DNA of 64,000 nt from Leptospiraceae bacterium. Its GTDB lineage: Bacteria; Spirochaetota; Leptospiria; Leptospirales; Leptospiraceae. Position 1 is the first letter of the stretch. Every line of letters starts with the position of its first letter. The stretch is taken from contig JACKPA010000011.1 in assembly GCA_024233865.1 (NCBI GenBank), forward strand, positions 124,001 through 188,000. Reading direction: 5' to 3'. Both the position numbers and the translations under genes were made by a program. The notes beneath the pieces are model-generated. The model saw only the letters and a program-made list of their open reading frames with translations, was not told the DNA's origin and did not search any database. Positions 1-8,797 of this stretch are shown piece by piece.

Positions 1-1
1 A

Positions 2-541
2 GGTTGGTTTTGGACAGAAGAGTTTATATGGCATAAAAAAAATAGTTACCCTGGTAAGTGGCCAAATCGTTTAAGAGATACCTGGGAAAGATTATTGCAA
101 TTCAATAAAAATAAAAAATTTAAAATGTTTCAAGAGTCAGTAATGGTTCCTGTAGGAGATTGGTCAAAAACAAGATTAAAAAACCTAAGTCAAACAGACA
201 AGATTCGGGATAATGCAAAAAATGGTAGCGGATTTGGAAAAAATATATCTCATTGGGTAGCAAGAGAAATGGTTTATCCGGCAAATGTTTTGCATATGGC
301 AACTGAATGTGGGAATAAAAACCATAGTGCTGTTTTTCCCGAAGCCTTACCGGAATGGTTTATCAAGCTATTTACAAATGAAGGTGATACTGTTTTAGAC
401 CCTTTTATGGGTTCTGGTACAACGGTTGTTGTTTCCAATAAAATGAATCGAAAAGGAATTGGAATTGAAATACTTCCCGAATATTATGATTTAGCTAAAG
501 AAAGGCTTAATCTTGATGATATTTATTTATTTGGAACCTGA
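2..541 (+). CDS. DNA methyltransferase (N4-cytosine/N6-adenine type), C-terminal part
   Basis: The reading frame is open from base 2, so the gene begins upstream of the window. The visible part ends with the SAM-binding motif DPFMGSGTT (FxGxG type) and the downstream GIEI and YYDLAKERL segment typical of the C-terminus of beta-class amino-methyltransferases, in which the catalytic (D/S)PPY motif precedes the SAM motif. That catalytic motif must lie outside the window. It is followed directly by a PmeII-type restriction endonuclease, so it is most simply the modification half of a type II restriction-modification pair, methylating the site its partner cuts. Target base and recognition sequence cannot be read from the sequence. 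Confidence 0.85.
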   Translation, partial: GWFWTEEFIWHKKNSYPGKWPNRLRDTWERLLQFNKNKKFKMFQESVMVPVGDWSKTRLKNLSQTDKIRDNAKNGSGFGKNISHWVAREMVYPANVLHMATECGNKNHSAVFPEALPEWFIKLFTNEGDTVLDPFMGSGTTVVVSNKMNRKGIGIEILPEYYDLAKERLNLDDIYLFGT

Positions 542-542
542 A

Positions 543-1283
543 ATGAATAATGCTTTAGATTTGGAAGATATTAAAAAGTATATTGAGGAAAATATTAACA
601 ATTTTCATCAAAGAAGATTGGAGAAGTTAAGAAAATTAAATTTAAAAAAAGTTCTGAAAAGAAAAAATATATATATGCTGCGAGCAAAAAATATATTAAC
701 TTTTCAAGATTTTGTAAAAAGTATTTTAGATAGTTTTCTATCTTCTCAAGAAGAAACAATTTTTGGTGAACTTTTGGAAGGTCTTGCTGTATTTGTATGC
801 TCACAAGTTTATAATGGAATAAAATCTTCTGCTGAAGGAATTGATTTAGAATTTGAAAAGGAATCTATAAAATACATTGTATCAATAAAATCCGGTCCAA
901 ATTGGGGAAATAGTAGCCAAATTAAAAAGATGAAAGATCAATTCCAAAAAGCTAAAAAAATACTAGGTACTAACAGATCTAAAGTTAATATCGTAGCAGT
1001 AAATGGATGCTGTTACGGACGAGACAATAAACCGGATAAAGGCGATTATCTAAAGCTCTGTGGTCAAAGATTTTGGGAGTTTATATCAGGAGATTCCACA
1101 TTGTATACCGATATTGTAAAGCCATTAGGATTTAAAGCAAAAGAAGAAAATGAAGAGTTCTTAAAAGCATATTCCCAAATTTTAAACCAATTTAGTATAG
1201 AATTCGGAAAAGATTTTTCAATAGAAGGAAGTATTGATTGGGAAAAATTAGTGAGGTATACTTCTTCAAAGGTAAACCTTTAG
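543..1283 (+). CDS. PmeII-type type II restriction endonuclease
   Basis: About 246 residues. The centre has EGIDLEF followed by YIVSIKSGPNWGNSSQ, which I recognise as the conserved core of PmeII-family restriction enzymes. It fits a PD-(D/E)XK nuclease, with Asp in GIDLEF and Lys in SIKSG. A preceding GELLEGLAVFV segment could supply the helical Glu. I chose the ATG at 543, one base after the methyltransferase stop. An earlier in-frame ATG at 513 would overlap the upstream gene by 29 bp. The tight coupling to the methyltransferase supports a type II restriction-modification system. The protein looks intact, with no visible loss of catalytic residues. Confidence 0.8.
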   Translation: MNNALDLEDIKKYIEENINNFHQRRLEKLRKLNLKKVLKRKNIYMLRAKNILTFQDFVKSILDSFLSSQEETIFGELLEGLAVFVCSQVYNGIKSSAEGIDLEFEKESIKYIVSIKSGPNWGNSSQIKKMKDQFQKAKKILGTNRSKVNIVAVNGCCYGRDNKPDKGDYLKLCGQRFWEFISGDSTLYTDIVKPLGFKAKEENEEFLKAYSQILNQFSIEFGKDFSIEGSIDWEKLVRYTSSKVNL

Positions 1284-1494
1284 CAAGAGAAGCTATTTAT
1301 CAGATAATACTTTTAATGAATAAAAAAACTTACGATGAAATATTCAAAAACAGAATCAAGCAATTCTTTGAAAAATTTGCTATCGTCATTTCGGTATGGT
1401 TACGGTTGGTGAGTAGCAGAACTACAAAATTACTGCGTATCGAACCACCGCAACCTACTCAATGACCGGATGCGTACCGAATCATACCTATTTT
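1284..1494 (+). other. Intergenic stretch, no supported gene
   Basis: A short open frame here (from 1238, 75 codons) starts inside the nuclease gene in another frame. Its first half (PLAREAIYQIILLMNKK) looks protein-like but matches nothing I know. The end is rich in short partly complementary pieces around 1395-1475. It could be a decayed gene joined to the MITE-like element that follows. I do not call a gene. Confidence 0.4.
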
Positions 1495-1668
1495 AACGTG
1501 AGTTCGATGTAACTTTCCTAACGAGTGACTTAAGTCGCTCGTTACTAGAAATCAAAGGTTTACATTGAATTTGTAAGCAAAAATATTGGTTTTTGTAGTG
1601 AAATTATAGTAACGAGCGGTTTAAACCGCTCGAAAAAAGAAGGTTAAACCTTATGTCGAACTCACGTT
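1495..1668. repeat. 174-bp MITE-like element with terminal inverted repeats
   Basis: The ends are inverted copies: 1495-1512 (AACGTGAGTTCGATGTAA) against the reverse complement of 1651-1668, matching at 16 of 18 positions. The element is flanked on both sides by ATTTT (1490-1494 and 1669-1673), a candidate 5-bp target duplication. Inside are two palindromes: 1519-1544 (stem TAACGAG ... CTCGTTA) and a perfect 20-bp palindrome at 1613-1632 centred on GTTTAAAC. It has no coding capacity, so it would need a transposase from elsewhere. The same terminal sequence recurs at 34039-34054. Confidence 0.7.
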
Positions 1669-1722
1669 ATTTTAAAATATGAGGACGAAATTGCTAAACT
1701 ATTAGAAAGGTTAGGGAAAGAT

Positions 1723-1962
1723 ATGACAGCAGTGCAAGAAAGAGTGTTAGAATTAACCAATAAATGGGGTATTAGAGAACGAATATCCAAAGAAGAGTTT
1801 GAGAAAGGACTTAAGAAAAGAGAGAGAAAAAGAGCTATCAAAACAGCTATTCATTTAAAAAATGTAGGAATGAATGTAGAATTTATCGCTAAGATGGTTG
1901 AATTACCAGAGCATTGGTTGGAAAGATTTTTTAAGAAACTAAAGACAATTAATTTTACTTGA
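1723..1962 (+). pseudogene. C-terminal remnant, possibly of an Rpn-type nuclease/transposase
   Basis: A 79-codon frame that continues open upstream to the edge of the MITE-like element (KYEDEIAKLLERLGKD precedes the first Met), so it looks like the 3' end of a longer gene cut by that element. It is highly charged. The tail (AIHLKNVGMNVEFIAKMVEL) resembles the 'lineage of helices after the coiled coil' seen at the end of Rpn/PD-(D/E)XK family transposases, where a short segment reads like 'IAKxxGLSxEEI'. Family assignment is tentative. There is no good ribosome binding site before the Met. Confidence 0.4.
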
Positions 1963-2016
1963 TATTAAAAATGCTTGTAGCAAATTAACTCAATAATAAC
2001 AAAAAAGCGTAATCCC

Positions 2017-2808
2017 ATGGAACCAAAATCGTCCAAAAAAAAGATTTCTACAAACCTTGATGAAAAAGTTGCAAAACCTAAAAAAGGAATTGTACCAACA
2101 ACAACCGGTGATAATATCGAAGCACCAAATGCGGGGTGGTCTTTTGGAGGCAATGTAGCAAAAACGTTTGATGACCACGTTTCCAAATCAGTTCCCCTTT
2201 ACCAAGAAGGTCATGATTTGATTTGCAAAGCTTCGGATTATTTTTTGAGTGATAATTCGGTTGTTTGCGATTTGGGTACTTCAACAGGTGAACTTTTGCT
2301 CAAACTGGCAAAAAGACATGACAAACGGCAAAATTTGCGTTTGATAGGCTTGGATCGGGAACAAGGCATGATAGACGAAGCAAAACGAAAGTGCAAATCC
2401 GATCCTCGTATACAATTTGAGTGTGTAGAAATTGTAGAAGCTGAGTTGGAAAAAACCGACTTTATTGTTGCCTATTATATGATGCAGTTTATTCGTCCGG
2501 CTTTTCGGCAAGATGTGTTTAATCGAATTTACAACAGCCTCCAATGGGGAGGGGCGTTTTTATTTTTTGAAAAAGTTCGCGGACCGGACGCTCGTTTTCA
2601 AGATATTATTAGCGGTTTATATACGGACTATAAATTGGAAAAAGGTTATTCCAGTGAGGAAATTATTGCAAAATCTCGCAGCCTAAAAGGGGTTTTGGAG
2701 CCATTTTCAACCGAGGGCAACTACGACTTGCTCAAAAGAGCCGGTTTCAAGGATATTATGACAATTATGAAATATATTTGCTTTGAAGGAATTTTAGCAA
2801 TTAAATAG
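2017..2808 (+). CDS. CmoA-like SAM-dependent methyltransferase
   Basis: 263 residues with a Rossmann methyltransferase fold: SAM motif VCDLGTSTGE near residue 86, then LIGLDRE. Overall layout follows CmoA, the carboxy-SAM synthase of tRNA wobble-uridine modification: an entry WSFGGNVAKTFDDHVSKSVP, MQFIRPAFRQDVFNRIY, GGAFLFFEK, GYSSEEI and SRSLKGVLEP, the last carrying an Arg where CmoA has its QKRSMLENV segment. A 35-residue lysine-rich N-terminal extension is unusual for CmoA. No CmoB partner is visible here; the next gene is a membrane lipid/protein methyltransferase, so this may be a CmoA-related enzyme acting on something else. The start is an ATG with no clear Shine-Dalgarno. Confidence 0.65.
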   Translation: MEPKSSKKKISTNLDEKVAKPKKGIVPTTTGDNIEAPNAGWSFGGNVAKTFDDHVSKSVPLYQEGHDLICKASDYFLSDNSVVCDLGTSTGELLLKLAKRHDKRQNLRLIGLDREQGMIDEAKRKCKSDPRIQFECVEIVEAELEKTDFIVAYYMMQFIRPAFRQDVFNRIYNSLQWGGAFLFFEKVRGPDARFQDIISGLYTDYKLEKGYSSEEIIAKSRSLKGVLEPFSTEGNYDLLKRAGFKDIMTIMKYICFEGILAIK

Positions 2809-2815
2809 TGGGTAA

Positions 2816-3568
2816 ATGATGCGACAATTTATGATTCGAGTAGGGAATTTTTTCTTTAGATGGAGGGACACTGCGTTTTCGTTAATCTTCCTTCCAGCTT
2901 TGTATTTGGTGACTTTTCCGGAACATGCGATAGGTGATTTTTGGGTGGATATTTTGACTTCTGTCGCCGGATTTGTCTTGATGCTTACCGGACAGATCAT
3001 CCGGGGAATTACGATTGGATACGCCTATATAAAGCGTGGTGGACTAAACAAGCAAATTTATGCACAAACTTTAGTCCACAGGGGAATGTTTGCACATTGC
3101 CGGAATCCGCTTTATCTTGGTAATCTGCTTATTGTTACTGGTGGCATTATCACAATCAACATTATCTGGTATGATTTGATTGTACTTCCTTTGTTTTATT
3201 TTATTTATCTCTCCATAACAGTAGCAGAAGAAGAATTTTTACGAGGCAAATTCGGAAAGGAATACGATGAATACGTAAAAAACGTTAATCGTTTTCTTCC
3301 GTCCAATTTAGGCAAATGGAAAGAATCCATAGAAGGAATGGATTTTACATGGAAGCGTTTCTTTAAAAAAGAATACAGCTCCCTATTTATTGTGTTTTCG
3401 GTCTATTTCTTATCCAATCTGCTAAAATACCACTTTCGACATGGTTTGAAGTTTAACGATCCGATAGCTCTTGCTCAGTGGGGATTTATTGGTACTTTGT
3501 TTGTTATTTTGATTGTTACACAAATATTAGCTCGTGCCAACAAACTGGAATGGGGTGAAAGACCATAA
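2816..3568 (+). CDS. Isoprenylcysteine carboxyl methyltransferase-like membrane protein
   Basis: 250 residues, hydrophobic, with about five membrane segments (roughly residues 20-35, 43-65, 105-140, 190-205 and 225-245). The signature is RNPLYLGNLL followed by AEEEFLRGKFGKEYDEY, the SAM-binding C-terminal motif of the ICMT/PEMT (phospholipid methyltransferase) superfamily. In bacteria these enzymes methylate lipids or small molecules; the substrate cannot be inferred. It starts 7 bp after the CmoA-like gene and is probably co-transcribed. The C-terminal membrane pair after residue 185 is longer than the minimal family core. Confidence 0.7.
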   Translation: MMRQFMIRVGNFFFRWRDTAFSLIFLPALYLVTFPEHAIGDFWVDILTSVAGFVLMLTGQIIRGITIGYAYIKRGGLNKQIYAQTLVHRGMFAHCRNPLYLGNLLIVTGGIITINIIWYDLIVLPLFYFIYLSITVAEEEFLRGKFGKEYDEYVKNVNRFLPSNLGKWKESIEGMDFTWKRFFKKEYSSLFIVFSVYFLSNLLKYHFRHGLKFNDPIALAQWGFIGTLFVILIVTQILARANKLEWGERP

Positions 3569-3602
3569 GAATTTATACAAGACTTGGTGATGGGGCATTT
3601 TA

Positions 3603-5795
3603 TTGAAAGCTAGGACTAATTCTCAAATCACAAAGCAAATCCAAGACCTAATCACTAAAAGGAATCTAGAACTTTACATTGGTGGAGAACCAACCTTTGT
3701 TGTTAAAAATCCTATCGGAGATGAATGGAATTCAAAAGCCCTAGGAGATGAAAAATACAAAATGGCTTTGGCTCTAGTTTTATCTCTAAGTGACAAGGTA
3801 CCCGAAGGTTCAGTTTTTTTCAAACCGGTAGGGAAGTTATATCCCGGCGAGCTTGCTGCTAGATGGTCTTTTAAAATTATTTACAGAAAAGATAAAAAAA
3901 AGATTTGGAATGGAAACAGCCTTATGGCAAATTTTTCCGGTGAAAAGGCAAAAAAAGGAGACGACCTTTTATTTCTTACTCAATTAGCAAAACACCTAAA
4001 GTTAGACCATGACCACATATTAGCAGCTTACACAAATCCCCATGACAACCTAGAATGGGAAAAAATCCAAAACAGTTGGGAAGCAACTAGCATTTCTGAC
4101 AAAGAAGAAAAGTTACTTGGACATATCCTCCCTTTAAACCGGATAGACGAACAATGGGTTTCCGAACAATGGAAGTTCTTGGGAATAGACAAACTATATG
4201 CCTTAAATGCGCCAGGTCAATTGGGCTTAAAGTTACCTTTAAATCTATTGGTTCCCGGAGCAACAATGGCAGCCATCACGGCAGAAATCCAAGAAGAAAG
4301 GTTGTGTGTATTTATCCCGCCTCTAAAACAATTAGAAGATTTTTTAAGTCTTCTGTATGCCATAGAAGAAGTGTGTGTTGTTACCAATTTAAGGTGTTTA
4401 TGTTTAGACGGATACCTACCACCCTTAACTTCCAAGTTTCAATCTATCGGAATTATACCGGATCCGGGAGTCCTCGAAGTAAACCTTCCGCCTTGCTCCT
4501 ACGAAGATTGGGAGGAATATGAATATTGGATCGATACACTGTTCACTTGCGCGGAAAAAGTCGGATTATATCCTTATCGTTGGAAATATACAGGGGAAAA
4601 AACAGGAACCGGTGGCGGAGGACATGTCACTTTAGGCGGGTCTGACTTGGAAAACAATCCGTTTTTCAAAATTCCCCACTTGCTTCCTTCTTTTATAAGA
4701 TTTTTTCAAAATCACCCTTCCATGTCCTATTTATTTTCTGGGCAATACATAGGTCCAACTTCTCAAGCAGCCAGAATAGACGAAGGATTAGCTGACAACT
4801 TACATGAGTTGGAGCTAACACTTGAATGGGCAGAGTCTTTGCCTACTCCTATTGATAAAGAATTATTTCAAAATAATTTTCGCAACCTTTTAACAGACTT
4901 AACCGGAAACACACACCGAAGTGAAATTACAATTGATAAGCTTGCAAACCAATTTATGAAAGACGGCTATTTGGGAGTTGTAGAGTTTAGAGCTTTTGAG
5001 ATGCCTACTACTCTTGACAATTATCTTTTATTAGGTAGTTTGATTTTTGGACAGGCAGCAATTTTTATGAATTTTCCTTATAAAGAGAAACTAATAGATT
5101 TTGGGAGTTCCCTGCACGATAAATACTTTTTACCGTTTTATATATGGGAAGACTTTTGCTCGGTTATTTCCTATCTGAATGAATATGGTGTTTCTTTTAA
5201 CTTGGAAGATTTTAAACCGTTTTTTGATTTTAGGTTTCCCATTCTCTACGAAGGAGAGTTTACAGGCGGAGAAATAACAATCAGAAAAGCTCTGGAACTG
5301 TGGCCCGTCATGGCAGAACAATCTTCCTCACCCCAAGCGGCAACTTCCAGATTGGTAGATGCTTCTATGTATAGGATACAATTTGAAGTTTTTACGACAA
5401 GAAGCATTGTTTTACTTGTGAACGGTCAATTAGTTCCTTTGGTTTGGGAAAAAAAACAATTGTTGGGAGCTGTTCGTTATAAGGCTTATTATAGTTTTCC
5501 ATCGTTTCAGGTTCATATTCCTCCTCTACCGTCAGTAAGTATCGAAATTGTTTGTACGGAAACCAAATCCATACTCTTTTCGGCAATTCATTATAGCTGG
5601 AAACCTGGTATAACTCCTTATGACGGTTTGCCTTGTGACGAAGAAGAAGCCACCAAAAGGCTTAATGAAAGGTTTAAAGTATTGAACGTATCTCAAAATA
5701 CTAAAAAAAATTATGCTTTAACAAAACCAAACCAATCCCAAAGGTTTTCATCTACTCTGGATTTGAGAAAAGTAGTTGAAATTAATTTGGAATAA
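3603..5795 (+). CDS. DUF2126 protein (transglutaminase-associated)
   Basis: 730 residues starting at TTG. It carries the DUF2126 signature GGEPTFV ... WNSKALG near residue 27 and YPGELAARW near 80, then GTGGGGHVTLGG, THRSEI and GYLGVVEFRAFEMP. In most bacteria this domain forms the C-terminal half of a roughly 1100-residue protein whose N-terminus is a transglutaminase-like protease, linked to circularly permuted ATP-grasp and alpha-E proteins. Here it stands alone with no transglutaminase domain and none of those partners in the window. Function is unproven; a role in peptide or amide-bond chemistry is suggested by the family context only. A lipoprotein gene follows closely. Confidence 0.75.
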   Translation: MKARTNSQITKQIQDLITKRNLELYIGGEPTFVVKNPIGDEWNSKALGDEKYKMALALVLSLSDKVPEGSVFFKPVGKLYPGELAARWSFKIIYRKDKKKIWNGNSLMANFSGEKAKKGDDLLFLTQLAKHLKLDHDHILAAYTNPHDNLEWEKIQNSWEATSISDKEEKLLGHILPLNRIDEQWVSEQWKFLGIDKLYALNAPGQLGLKLPLNLLVPGATMAAITAEIQEERLCVFIPPLKQLEDFLSLLYAIEEVCVVTNLRCLCLDGYLPPLTSKFQSIGIIPDPGVLEVNLPPCSYEDWEEYEYWIDTLFTCAEKVGLYPYRWKYTGEKTGTGGGGHVTLGGSDLENNPFFKIPHLLPSFIRFFQNHPSMSYLFSGQYIGPTSQAARIDEGLADNLHELELTLEWAESLPTPIDKELFQNNFRNLLTDLTGNTHRSEITIDKLANQFMKDGYLGVVEFRAFEMPTTLDNYLLLGSLIFGQAAIFMNFPYKEKLIDFGSSLHDKYFLPFYIWEDFCSVISYLNEYGVSFNLEDFKPFFDFRFPILYEGEFTGGEITIRKALELWPVMAEQSSSPQAATSRLVDASMYRIQFEVFTTRSIVLLVNGQLVPLVWEKKQLLGAVRYKAYYSFPSFQVHIPPLPSVSIEIVCTETKSILFSAIHYSWKPGITPYDGLPCDEEEATKRLNERFKVLNVSQNTKKNYALTKPNQSQRFSSTLDLRKVVEINLE

Positions 5796-5846
5796 AGTAA
5801 TCGTTTATTTATGAAAGTTACGGAAGAAAAATTAAAAGCAATCGTT

Positions 5847-6608
5847 ATGAAAAAACTTTTCTTTATTTTTATATTAGCAATAGCTTATCTGCTTTATAGT
5901 TGTGCAAGCATAGGTTTTGACAGAGGACAAATCAAAGAAGATTCCCAAATCAAAGTTCAAATAGACGACGCAGAAATTGAGAAAAACCTTTCCCAAAAAC
6001 CCCAAGTAAAATTTCCCATTAGAATCGGGGTATACCTTATGGAAGGGAATAATTCCAAACACTGGAGATTTGATTCTACAGATAAACAATCTCTATTGTC
6101 TATAGAAGAAGGGTTAATAAAAAAAGGAGTTGTGTCTCAAATATTTTATATTTCGGAATCTATTGGCTATGTTGGTACGAGCAAAGACTATGCAACCACC
6201 AAAAAAGGCGAATATACCAAAAATCAACCCCTAGATTTGAAAAAGATTCGGAGACTTGCGTCCAAATACGGGGCTGATTGTGTATTGCTTGTAAAAGGTG
6301 GAAATTATATGGAAGAGGATTCTAATGTATTCAGCATATTATATGCAACCATTATTGGGCTGTGGATAGTGCCTGGTTCCATTCGAAATTCTCTTTTTGT
6401 AGTGAATGCTTCTATGTGGGACGTTCGGAATGAATTTTTGTATTTAACGGCAGAAGCAGAAGCAGAGGAAAAAATTACGCGTCCCTATGGTTTCTTGAAT
6501 GAAAAAGATTTAATCAAAAGGACTAAAGATAAAGCCTTTGAAAGTTTAAAAATAGAACTCGAAAAAAGGATTTCCAATTTAAAGGCGAGTGCAAGTGGAA
6601 CATTGTAG
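5847..6608 (+). CDS. Lipoprotein resembling rhombotarget lipoproteins
   Basis: I start at the ATG at 5847, which gives a classic signal peptide MKKLFFIFILAIAYLLYSC with the lipidated Cys 19. A start at 5811 would put 12 charged residues in front of it. The middle (LASKYGADCVLLVKGG, IVPGSIRNSL, NASMWDVRNEFLYLTAEA) resembles the family called rhombotarget lipoprotein, but I see no C-terminal Gly-Gly/transmembrane sorting tail, so it would simply be a lipid-anchored envelope protein. Function unknown. It follows the DUF2126 gene by about 50 bp and may share its transcript. Confidence 0.55.
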   Translation: MKKLFFIFILAIAYLLYSCASIGFDRGQIKEDSQIKVQIDDAEIEKNLSQKPQVKFPIRIGVYLMEGNNSKHWRFDSTDKQSLLSIEEGLIKKGVVSQIFYISESIGYVGTSKDYATTKKGEYTKNQPLDLKKIRRLASKYGADCVLLVKGGNYMEEDSNVFSILYATIIGLWIVPGSIRNSLFVVNASMWDVRNEFLYLTAEAEAEEKITRPYGFLNEKDLIKRTKDKAFESLKIELEKRISNLKASASGTL

Positions 6609-6714
6609 TTTAATTAGGGAGCAAGCAAAGCTCTAAAGCCTTACAACATCAAAATACGGAAGAAAATAGCTGGTGGAAAAAGATTTGGAACTAATGAATG
6701 CTAAAAAAACGTCT

Positions 6715-8151
6715 CTACGAGCCTTCCCTTGTTATTTTCAAAAACATCTGACAACCGCTAGGTTCAAACCCAATTTCTGTTTTGAATTTACCTGGGAAGT
6801 CCTCGGTAAGCTCTATCATACTTTCTTCGTCCCTATAAAACAAAACCCAATCCAAAAGATATTCCATATATATTCTTGATTCGTTCTTTTTGTGATAATT
6901 TCCTATAATTAAAACTCCATTTTCGGGTGAAAGCATAGAATACAACTTCTGCGCAATGGCTTGGGCAACCGGTTGTGTAAGGTAATCAAACAGTCCCATC
7001 GAATAAATAAACTGGAATTTCCCATAATTCAAAGAAGGTTCTTTTGTTTTCAGCAAAACCCGTACAGATTCTTGGATAAAGTTTACTGAGAATGGCTGCT
7101 TTGTTTCAATTTTTGCGATTCCTTTTTTCGCTTCATTAATTGCCTCTGCATCTTGATCCAAAAGAGTCAATCCTACTTTATGTTTGTATTCACTATTTTT
7201 CAAAAAGTCTTGTATTTCCCATGCCGGTCCACACGCAACCGACAAAACTTTAAACTCTTTTTCATGATTGTTTTTTAAGCAAATTTCCATTTCATCATTG
7301 ATCAATTTCCTTCTGTTTCGAACGGCATCAGCTGCTTTTAATTCAACAGGGTGGATGTGAAGGATTTTTCCAAAAATAGAATCTCCTATATATCCTTGTG
7401 TATAAATCATTTCCATCATGACAGAATCACCGGGATAACCCCTGGGTTTCGTAATACACCTTTTCATAAATCCCGAATGTTTAATCAGATTCCATAAAGA
7501 TTTTCGGATATAAAAGCCGTGTCTCTCGTGCTCTATTTTGGAATAAGCAGAGACTAGCTTTTGGAGAACTTCGATTTCTCTATCCAAATACAAGTAAAAC
7601 TGTTTACCTATTCCATTTAGGGTAGATTGGAACAAAAAATTTTTTAAAGTCGGAGGCTCGAATTTAAATTTTTCATCCAACTCATCCAATTGTTTTTTAT
7701 AGGTAGATAAACCAAAGGCAAAGTCAGAAGTGAAACACTTAAATTCACTTTTGATATTGTACAAATAAGAAAATTGAAGGTTTATAGTTTTTATTTCATC
7801 TTCTTGGAGATAAATGGAATGGTTATTTGCAAGAAAATCCGTATCCAAAAATTCGTTTTCCAGATAGATTCCTAAGAGCAGAAAACCTTCTTCGCGGGTG
7901 ATCCGCATGATTTTTCCGTTTCCAACAAACTTTTTGCTTCCAAAAGCGGAAATTGTAATATTGAATATATTATCCAGCCTTTTATGAATCAAATTATCAA
8001 TTAATTTGATTCCGAATCCATATCGTGCATAATCCCACAATTGACCTTCATACACATTTTGTTTAGAGTCTAAAAAATTAATTGAAACAGAGGCTGGATC
8101 GTGCAATCGAACTCTGGTTACTTTTCTTCTATTTCTTCCTGGTATAGTCAT
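6715..8151 (-). CDS. PilZ-domain / PhcB-like methyltransferase fusion
   Basis: 478 residues. The N-terminus (RNRRKVTRVRL, then DYARYGFGIKL and GNGKIMRI) looks like a PilZ domain, the usual c-di-GMP-binding module. The remainder has KPRGYPGDSVMMEMIY near residue 235, then the SAM site VLSVACGPAWE near 303 and GLFDYL, which is the arrangement of PhcB-like enzymes that make 3-hydroxy fatty acid methyl ester signals. That suggests a methyltransferase whose activity or location responds to c-di-GMP; the substrate is an inference. It is divergent from the regulator operon at 8275, so both may be driven from the AT-rich gap 8152-8274. Confidence 0.6.
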   Translation of the reverse strand: MTIPGRNRRKVTRVRLHDPASVSINFLDSKQNVYEGQLWDYARYGFGIKLIDNLIHKRLDNIFNITISAFGSKKFVGNGKIMRITREEGFLLLGIYLENEFLDTDFLANNHSIYLQEDEIKTINLQFSYLYNIKSEFKCFTSDFAFGLSTYKKQLDELDEKFKFEPPTLKNFLFQSTLNGIGKQFYLYLDREIEVLQKLVSAYSKIEHERHGFYIRKSLWNLIKHSGFMKRCITKPRGYPGDSVMMEMIYTQGYIGDSIFGKILHIHPVELKAADAVRNRRKLINDEMEICLKNNHEKEFKVLSVACGPAWEIQDFLKNSEYKHKVGLTLLDQDAEAINEAKKGIAKIETKQPFSVNFIQESVRVLLKTKEPSLNYGKFQFIYSMGLFDYLTQPVAQAIAQKLYSMLSPENGVLIIGNYHKKNESRIYMEYLLDWVLFYRDEESMIELTEDFPGKFKTEIGFEPSGCQMFLKITREGS

Positions 8152-8274
8152 TTATTTCATCTATAGTTTTTATAATATTTAACAATTATATTTTTTTTTC
8201 TTTTCTAAATATTGCAATGTTTTTATTCTTGATTGAAGTGTTTTATTGTTAGTAAAACTACGAGGTTCACCAGA

Positions 8275-8772
8275 ATGAAAAAAGACTATAACATTCTCTT
8301 AAAAATGCCAGCCAATTGGGAGCAAGCAAAATATTTTCAGGAATTCTTATGGAACTATATTATGTCTGCCCTTGCCAGCGAAGAATCAGCTGATAAAATT
8401 TCTATGGCTGGGACAGAATTGATTGAAAATGCAATAAAATATGGAAATATAGACAATAATTCAAAAACAACGGTTGATTTTAGCTTAAAAGGAAATGGAA
8501 ATAATTTTATCTTAGAAGTTAAAAACAAAATTAGCCCGGATTCGAGGGATAACATCAAACAATTAGATGAAAAAATCCAGTGGATTAGAGGGTATCAAAA
8601 CCCCTATGAAGCTTACGTAGAAAGTATGAAATTTATATCCAAATTAGATGAGTCATTTAGTCAAATGGGTCTTGTTCGAATCAGTTATGAAGCAGGAGCA
8701 ATTTTAGATTTTTTCGTGAACGAAAGTGATGAAATTTTAATTTCAGCAACAATTCCACTTGTTTATTCATAG
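8275..8772 (+). CDS. ATP-binding regulator, RsbW-like (HATPase)
   Basis: 165 residues. I chose ATG 8275, preceded by CGAGG at a suitable distance, over a TTG at 8233. The N-terminal half has the HATPase N-box AGTELIENAIKYGN, as in RsbW/SpoIIAB anti-sigma kinases; the later G-boxes are poorly conserved, so kinase activity is doubtful. It is followed within 26 bp by a STAS-like protein and then a chemoreceptor. The pair resembles the two adjacent cyanobacterial-type regulators named after slr1658/slr1659 (from memory). A partner-switching role controlling the downstream chemoreceptor pathway is plausible. Confidence 0.6.
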   Translation: MKKDYNILLKMPANWEQAKYFQEFLWNYIMSALASEESADKISMAGTELIENAIKYGNIDNNSKTTVDFSLKGNGNNFILEVKNKISPDSRDNIKQLDEKIQWIRGYQNPYEAYVESMKFISKLDESFSQMGLVRISYEAGAILDFFVNESDEILISATIPLVYS

Positions 8773-8797
8773 TCAATCACACATATAAAGGGAAAAT

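Noticed and set aside
1238..1465. 75-codon open frame overlapping the end of the nuclease gene
   Set aside because: Starts inside the nuclease gene in another frame, has no ribosome site, and its end lies in a low-complexity stretch.
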